From Orthonyx spaldingii (taxonomy: Eukaryota > Chordata > Aves > Passeriformes > Orthonychidae), in assembly GCA_013397795.1 (NCBI GenBank), contig VZTJ01002466.1, forward strand, positions 1,294,522-1,358,521: a stretch of DNA of 64,000 nt. Reading direction: 5' to 3'. Shown in pieces: positions 53,001 to 62,000 of the stretch; position 1 is the first letter of the stretch; each line of letters starts with the position of its first letter. The notes beneath the pieces were generated by a model. It was not told the DNA's origin, made no database searches, and saw only the letters and a program-made list of their open reading frames with translations. The translations under genes were made by a program, and so were the position numbers.

Positions 53001-56000
53001 GCTCCAGATCTGCTAACAAAAGCCTGTATCACATACTCTAGAGAAATCTCTATCACTTCATGAAGACACAGCACGTACACAAAGGTTTTATTCCACAAAT
53101 TGGCAGAGGAAATGACAAAAAATTAAAAATCAGACTCCTTACAACCCTATCAAGGTTTTGAAACACAAGCCATTTACGCTAAATAAAGCTATCTAATTTC
53201 AGTAGATTACTGCTCGAGAGACTATTCTTGAGTGGCAGCCAAGAGTTTGTTATTAAATTTTTATAGGAAGAACAAAATCTCAGAACATTATGCATTCGTA
53301 GTTCTTCCTAAAAAGTAGCACTCCAGAAATAAGAACTGAAAACTGAAAAGCTCTACATAATGCCTTTTACCATTGCTGACTTGCTTCAATTTATTCTTAC
53401 CTTCAACACATATTTCAACAAATGATATGGAAAACAAAAAAGTAAATGAGCTCAAGATAAAATTTTTCCTAATTAGAAGTTGTTACTTGTTTTCCCAAAT
53501 TAGCATGTTAGCCAAAATTTGAAAATTAAGTGTTTAGTATTTAACACACCTACTATATCAGGGAAAAAAACAGATTTCAGAGAATGAAAATCATTCCCTA
53601 CCATGACAAGTTGAGACACAAAAAGTAACTGTATGACATAATGCAAGTTTTTTGTTAACACATTAGAAGGTACCAAAAATTGGTTGAGGGTTTTCACTTG
53701 GCAGTCATAAGAGAGACCATCTGGTTCTGGAAGTTTTTAGTGTGTTAACTGAAAAAACCATTGCCAAAATTGAGCTTATTTTTAGATTAAAAGATTCGCT
53801 CAAGACATTCTGAAACTCATTCGTATTCTACAAAAGACACATATATAAAAATCAAAATTCACATATATTTGTTATACATACATATGAATAGTTTCCCCTC
53901 ATCAATTCCACATGATTTAACTGATTAAGAAAAACAGGTATAGCAATGTCATGACTGTCGTGGTTGCAACACTGCCAGCCTGAATATAAGTAGAGTTGGA
54001 AGAGAAACAGAGCAAAAAAAATTAAACAGGTTTAAGTACAAGTCAGGTAAATAGGCATTTTATTAGAACTGGAAAAGGAAGGGTTGGTCACATCTTTCCA
54101 ACAACTCTATAAACTTCTTTCAACACGGGTCAGTAGCAGAGAATGAGAAGAGAGGTAACAAATATGAAAGAATAGCGTGCTTTGCAGAAAAGATATGAGA
54201 GTTAGGTAAACATTTATTAAACAAAAATAAGCCTTACCAAACTGTTATTATTAGAAATATGCAGATTCTGGCAACTCTGTTATACTTCAGTTTACTATTA
54301 CTACAGAAATGTGTAGTCTTTTCATTTCATGTTTGCCAAAATCCAAAGAATGGTGAAAGCAGAGTATTTTGTGTTCAAAATATACTTTTCTTGATATGGA
54401 CACGTTAAGTTACACAGACACCTACGAATCCTGAGGACACTGAGGATCCTGACACACTGAGGATCCAACGGTGCAACAAGAGAAGCATGGATTGACACAA
54501 GCTTCCTGTGGTGGCAGTTACTGGTATTATTTGTACCTAACCCCTTTCATATGTTTCATATTCCCCTTTTACATGTTTACTCCTGTTTACTCAATTCAGA
54601 GACGATTTCCTAGAATAAGGAAAATGGTGAGCAGAGAATCAGAACACATCAGAACTTCAGAGCACATCAGAAACTTCCAGGTATCAGACTTACTGCACTA
54701 TCAGCATTATAGAAGGAACTCATTTCTCGCACATGGCAGCTGACAAATTGCACACAGCAGAGATCCCAGGGTCAGTTCATACTCAATACATGCACATGAA
54801 TTTAATCTCCAGAAAAACAGCACTGCATGTGTGTGCTGAGCTTTCTTTGCAAACTGAAAATATCTGAGCAGCTCAGAGATCCCAAGACACACTAACTTAA
54901 CAGCTGGGAGGAACGCGGCCTCAGAAAAACACAGTTCTCAGTAACCAGCATTTTCATGGCTGCATTTATGAATCCCTAGATCACTATTAAATAGAATGGG
55001 AAAGGGCAGTAGTAGCTGAAACAACCAATTTTAAAACAGCCCTCCCAAACAGTGTCTGAGCTGATGAGTAGAAACATGGTACAGTCTTTGACAGAATTTG
55101 TGAGTTGCTTTGTACTGGTACACCAATTTTCTAGGATATTTTGGAAGGAAGTGATGTTAAGTGGTATAAGAGGATATTACTTAGAAATAACAAATTAAAA
55201 AAAGCTGCCACTTCATTAAAAAATTAAAAAATCACACACAAAACCAACAACAAAAAAAAATAGGCAGGAAAAAGACAACAGTAATTCAACCTTGAACAGA
55301 CCTGCAAGAGAAATATAAATAAATAGAAGTATATAGATAAATAAAATATTGGCCTACTAAGGGAGTAGGTCATGACAGAGAACACCAGTAGAGTGGAAGT
55401 TCCTACTGCTGGTACAAGTTTTACAGTGATTTGAATTTAAAGACAGAAAGTTGGGGGAAAGAATCTTGCTTGTTTACGTAACTCATTATCTTTGTTTCTC
55501 GTAATCTGGCGAGTGCAGCAAAGGAAATACTTCCCTGAGTATCTGCAGCAGCTCTCTATAAAAATCTGCACATTTCATTTCAAACTGAATGTAACAGCAG
55601 AGTCTGTAGGCATCTCAAAGATTAACCCCATTTCAAAAGAATGATTAGAAAACTCCAGACATTCTTCCTCTTAAATTGACATTTCAAAGTCAAATCTTTT
55701 GTATGAAAAAAGTAGTTTTACAAAGAAATGATTTTGCTACATAATTCCCATAACTACAGAAAAATCTTTGCTAGAGCTCCATGACAACTAGGAAATGTTA
55801 ATTCGTTAGCTCAAAGTCCTAGAGGGTTTCCACCTGCCATGGCCTCGTTACACACCATAAATTACCATTACACTTACATAATTAAGAAAGAACTCTCTCT
55901 GATGATTTGCTTACATAGGATATTCTATCTATTCAATTCCTTTTCACATCTCAACTCAGCCAAAGATCATAAGAAAAAAAAAGGGCTTTGAAAAACTGTC

Positions 56001-59000
56001 TGTGGCTTTTCCGACTCCAGTTCCAAGTTACACTGACCTGGTCCTGGTTGTCTTTGAATGGAACTAAAATAACAGCAGCCAGCAAAGTCTGTGTAAGTGA
56101 ATGATGGTATTTGTCAAAAGGAATAATTTTACAGAGAACAAAAATAATTATTTCTGCCAAAACCCTCAACTCCAATAACATACATGCTCATGTGAAGAGA
56201 ATGCACCATTTCAAGGCTACATGCACTGGATCTATCGCATTTTTTACACACAACTTCCTCACTCAAAGGCTTGAGTGTCAATCATTACATTGGAATAGTC
56301 AAAAGGTATAATAAACTACTAGAAGCCTGATCATAACAAACCACAGCTTTGTAAACAAACATTCTTTAAAACAGAGAGGAAAAAAAGGAAAAATGGGAGA
56401 AAAAACAGAATTCTGGAACTTATCATCATTACACTTCATTGCTCCCCCAGCCTAATAAAAATGGGGAAAAAATGAAATCCTGACAGATTTCAGAACAGAA
56501 CTGCAGTAAAATAAGCAAAAGATCTGGACTCCTCAAACAAAAGGAGTTGAAGAAAACAGGCCACTAGTATTCTCTTCTGGCTCTGTATGCATCTTGGGTA
56601 GTAAAACTCTTGAGATCCCCAGTGGTGCTTAGAAGGCAATAGCCACCATTAGGCTGAGCAGCAGGAAATGTGACAGCAGCACCACACAGCTAAGACGGGA
56701 CATAAAATACACGAATATATGTTTTGGTTTTTTTCTAATTAAGGGCTTCTTCAAACATTTCCTAACCCATTCTCCCTATCTTTTCAACAGGTTTTTCAAA
56801 TTTAACTAAGCCCATCCATAGCAAAAAATGGAACAAAGACATGGCTTTTTTAATAAATAAACTTTAATCTAATGGAGATTGCTCTAGTATCAAAAGTTGT
56901 AGGTTTACCCAATCATCTACATACTCCTTAGTGAAGATTCCTCGAGGCCCAGTAGGTGTAACATTGCTTGGATCTAGTCCATGTGTGTCCACAATGTTGC
57001 GAGCTGCAGGACTTAAGCGAACCCTGAAGAAATGAGGGGAAAAAACAAATTATTTAAATAGTAAGATTAACTTATTTCATTTAATGTACACCATGAGAAA
57101 CTACATTTCTCTCTGCTCAACTACAAAGCAGAGTACATTGGTACAGAGCACCCAGTGCACCTTAACATGATTTGCTTTCTGAAATGAGGAGAAAAGCCAA
57201 CATCTAGAGAAAATATTTTAGAATTCTTAGATACAAAAGCAACAACATATTCCTAAAAGAATAAACACTTGGTTTCAAGTCTTTCCACAAAATCTCCTAT
57301 TCATTATTTCCTAAAGGAGACTATATTTGCACCTCATTGAATTTTAAGAATGGTCCATTAAGCCCTTGCCAAAAAACCCCCATGTCATAAATGATCACTT
57401 GGTTCCAAACGTGCTGCTACATCACTCACAGTTGCAGTGAAACAGCACTTCTGATATTCTTTGGTACTAAAATGAAAGACATAATCCTTTCAAGGATCCT
57501 TTCGTGGATCATCCTCCTACTACAGGTAATGCCTGGGCAATGACCTCAATTAGATGTCTTCCACTTGCATGAGAAAAGCCTAAATGCTGGCAGCATTCAC
57601 AACACAGCAAGCCAGACAGAAAAGGCAATGAAAAAAAAGAAAGCACAAATAAGGAGTGATACCTCCAAACAGGATATATCCTGGGATATGAAGCACTGAT
57701 TTATGGATTATTGTTACCTTGCTAACACTCTGGAGCTGACTCCTCCTCCAAGATGTTTGCAATGCTTAGAATACTAACAGATCAAAACAAAACAAAAAGC
57801 ACATAAACCTACTGTTCTAAGTGTTTCACATTCCACTGATATGAAGATATTAGAACAATTTTTTCTAATATCAAAAATGCAAGAGCTTGGAAGGGCTTTG
57901 GAGTGTGCCATTTCTTCACTTATTTTTTTTCTTCAAATAAAAAGAAAACAAGTCAAAGGTACACTTAGCATCTGGTGCACAAGCACTGGTGTCCAACCTA
58001 TATTAGCACAACTTCTTTCTAATTGTAAGCTTAGAATCCTTCACAAATCAATTTCAGGACAGAATAAAAGCACATTTAATTCTAATAAAATCATGTTGTT
58101 TGAGTTAACTTACTGGGCTTATGAGCAAAGAAATAGTCTAGGCTTGCAAGGCTTATCACCTCACTCATACTGAAACATTCTCTTAAACTAACAGCCTATT
58201 ACTAGGTAAAAAAGGACAAAAGATTTTTCTGGGTTCAGTTCTACTGATCTAATGAAGAATTCCATTTCACAGCAAACATAGCAACTTACTGCAATTTCCC
58301 GGGCTGATGTTGCAGTTTAGGAGGGGCTGAAACTGAAGGAGCTGCAGGAGGTGAGGCAGGTGCAGGTGGAGCCACAGAAGTTGGCTGATCAGCATCAGCA
58401 GGCATTTCCACTTGCTTCCAGTCCTGTCCTTCCTCTACCAGCAGGCCAATTAGTGAGCCCAAGCGAACATTTTTGCTTCCTTCTTCCACCTAAATTAAGA
58501 ACATTAAGTTACATCTTACTCTGTCTGCTCTAATATGACTAAAACCAGTAGATGTCAAAGTTTCAGACATATTAATGACAATTCATCAGTAAGATATATC
58601 CCATTTTATTGCTACTATTAATAAGATATTTCAAGACTGAAATTAATTATAATTGCTATTATAAGTAGAGGAACATTATGCCCCAAATCCCATACACCTA
58701 AAGTTAGCATTTAGAAATTAAACTTTTAATACACACAGCCTTTGCAGCTCAGAACTAGAATAGAAAAAGAAAACTTGTTACAATTTTGCTTAACTTTACA
58801 TCCCATGGATTTTTTGAGTCACTGCTACATTTTCATTACTCACAATAAAAAACCCTCTGCATAAACCCCAATGAACCCTAGAATCTCAGATGCAGATAGA
58901 ACTGAAGTAAGTAGAAGGACTTGAGGGTTCTGGGATGAGAGGCTGGACACAAGCCAACAGTATGGATTTGCAGCCCAGAAAGGCAAATGCGGGAGTGTGG

Positions 59001-62000
59001 CCAGCAGGACAAGGGAGATGATTCCCCCCCTTTACTCCACTTTTGTGAGACCCCACCTGCAGCGCTGTGTCCAGGTCTGGGGTCCTCAACAAGACATGGA
59101 CCTGCTAAGAGCGGGTCCAGAGGAGGGCCACAAAGATGACCAGAGGGCTGGAGGCGCCTCTCCTACAAAGATAGGCTGAGAGAGCTGGAGTTGTTCAGCC
59201 TGGAGAAGAGAAGGCTCTGGAGAGACATTACAGCAGCCTTCCAGTACCTAAGAGGGGCTAATAAAATGGAGGGAGAGGGCCCCAATGGTTTTACAATCAA
59301 AGAGGGCAGGTTTACATTAGAAAAACATTCTTTACTCAAACGTGCTGAAGCACTGGAACAGGTTGCCCATTGTGGTTGCGGATGCTCTATTCCTGGAAGC
59401 ATTCAGGGCCAGATTGGATGGGGCCCAGTGCAACCTGAGCTAGTGAATGGCATCCCTGCCAGGGGGGTTGGAACAAGATGGTCTTTAAGGTCCTTACAAC
59501 TCAAACCATTCAATGATTGTATGTAACCAAGAAGAGTCAAAAAAATCCTAACTTTGCTGACAAACCAACAAAGCACAGGCGACCATGACGGAGAAAAAAC
59601 TGGAGACTAAGTGCACAGAAAAACAGAATTCCCTTGGAGCTTTTGCCACTACAGCATACTTGTTTAGTGACTAACAAGTGTATACTAAAGTAAATGTTTA
59701 TTTCCTCCACTGGGAAGAAAAGTGGACAGAACTTATGCAGGCTCATTCTGCAGTGGAATTTTTATACACAGTGGTTTCCATATCAATTCTCATTTAAGTC
59801 ACGAATGAGAAAATGGTAATGGACACTAATGTTAGGGAAACTTTCCTGTCTGACCATCCAGGAGCCACTCTGGCAGTCACAGTCCCACCATGTGAGCTGG
59901 GACTGACGCTGACCCCACGGGTGCCCCTCTTGGCCCCTGCAAACCCCGCACTCAGTCAGACAGGGTTTCCTCACCAGATTGACCCTGGGTTTCCCACAGC
60001 AGTCTCAGACAACTGGATCCCTAAAGTAATTTTAATTGTGGCCCAGTAACACAAAATCAGCTCGAGCTGGTGTCTCTGGGGAAGGACCCCAAACAAAGGA
60101 ATCTCTGGGCTTTTACACCCTCACAGTCTGTGGCCCCAGTAGTCAGGGTCTTCCTGCTGAACCCTTGGCTCCTGCTGTGTCCCAGTGCCCGGTCACCTGG
60201 CCGGTGCCACAGGTTCCTGTGCCCTTTGCTGGGCAAAGGGTCAGCACCAGGTCACAGACCCTTCCTTGTCTGCGGCTCCCAACATTTCTCTCGCACAGGG
60301 CACAACCTGCAGCTCTCACTGCAGCTGCACACCCAGTACCTGCTCCAAGTGTATCCCTTGGATACAATTAATTACCGTTCTTAAACAATCATTCATCATC
60401 TGTTTTGTTCCAAATGGAACTGTAAAGTATTTTAGGAAAAAAAATCAGCCTTAATTTAAGAAGCAACTCTACTGAAAGAACAATCATCTTTCTGAAATTA
60501 CCTTTCTAATATTTCATTCAGTTATTTAAGCTTTTACTGCATTTTACACTGAACCAGACATGATCATTAAAAGATCTATTCAGACAGAGAAGAAATACAT
60601 ATGCATGAATTTCTATTTTACTGCTAGCCTGCTCTTTCTTAAACCATACATAGATTATATAGTCAAGAAAAACCAAGAAGGGTTAAAGAAATTGAATTAA
60701 TTTAACCTAATGAACCTTATATCTTTAAATGCAAAACCCAAAGTATTAAGCAGACTATGCTTATTCGACTCAAGTTTTACATACTGAACTCCATCAGGAT
60801 GGTTCAGAATTGTAGGTGGCATCAAAAGGCACAACATTTTTGTCTCATTTCTTTTAGGAAGTGAGTAAAATTCAGCCAGATGCCAACTCAGAGACCCAAT
60901 ACATTCTTAAATTCCCATCAACTACATCACATCTGAAACTTCTGAGTGGCCCTTGGAAGGACAATCTCTTCAGTAGGTAATCACTGACCCATCCACAAAC
61001 CTGACACAGCTCATTTTATAAACCTTACACAAATGTCTACTGAACAACTAATACAGAGCAGAAATATCCCCCAGATACTGCAGAAAGGCAACTAAGGATC
61101 ACACCTGAGCTAGGGAAAAAAGAAAAATCTGAAAATTTCTGATCTTATTGCTCTCTTGTTATTTCAGTTTCTGAAACATCAGATTTTTTCTGTACTTTTT
61201 AGGAGAGTGGAATAAAAGTCTGTCTATTCTGTAGTCTAATTCTTAGACCCACCATTTCTAGATTCCAAGGATTAAAAGAATCCATTAAAGATCGGGTTTG
61301 CATAATAATCTGTTCATGTTACTCCAATAAAGCTGCCTTTCTTCCCTTATTCAGAAAGACATTATAGTTATTTTCGACCTCCTGGCATCTCCTTCTCAGG
61401 TTCAGCTGTCGGCATAGGATGATATGGATATAACTAAGGCTGAATGTCACTGCTCCACGACACTGACATAGCTGTATGGAAGCTGTGCAGCTGCTGCAAA
61501 GCCTGGCTTTGATCTATCAAAAACGTGTCACAAGAGCAATACACACAAAGAAATTTTGAAATTTGCAATGCATTTGGAATACAAGACAGGAGACAAAACA
61601 TAGCTTCTGAAACACTAGTGTTACTTGTAGCCATCATGAATTACTATTAAAGAAACTTAGAAAATTTCAGGTTTTTTTATTTTCTCTCTAGGATTAAGTC
61701 TTTAATACTTTTGACAGAGAGAATCCCCATATCTACTCCTGACATAATCTAACAAAGCAGCGTCTGCAAATGCAGAATAGGTTGCACAAGATTTTGTCAA
61801 GGCTGTTAGGGGCAAACTAATTTTCAGAAACATTCAAAACCGAAGAAGAGAGAATTAAAAATAGTGAAAGCATTGCTCAGCAATTATTTAAATAACTACA
61901 TGGAGACTAAAAACATATTAAAAACTACATCCGATGTGAGACTTCATCCTGGAATAGCAGAATAGATCCTCTGAAACTTATTAAATGTGTTGCTCCACAG

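Larger units (their letters stand above)
52195..56924 (-). other. PDHX intron with small tandem duplications
   Basis: 4730-bp intron with donor GTATGT and acceptor ATCACCAG. It holds two short tandem duplications near 54.44 and 54.64 kb and A-rich simple sequence at about 55190-55345. No named mobile element is visible. Confidence 0.7.

Noticed and set aside
57841..58173. 110-codon plus-strand frame antisense to PDHX
   Set aside because: No protein family recognised; the intronic position and AT-rich composition suggest chance.
59191..59526. 111-codon plus-strand open frame in a PDHX intron
   Set aside because: It lies wholly inside a CR1 3' fragment and is repeat sequence.
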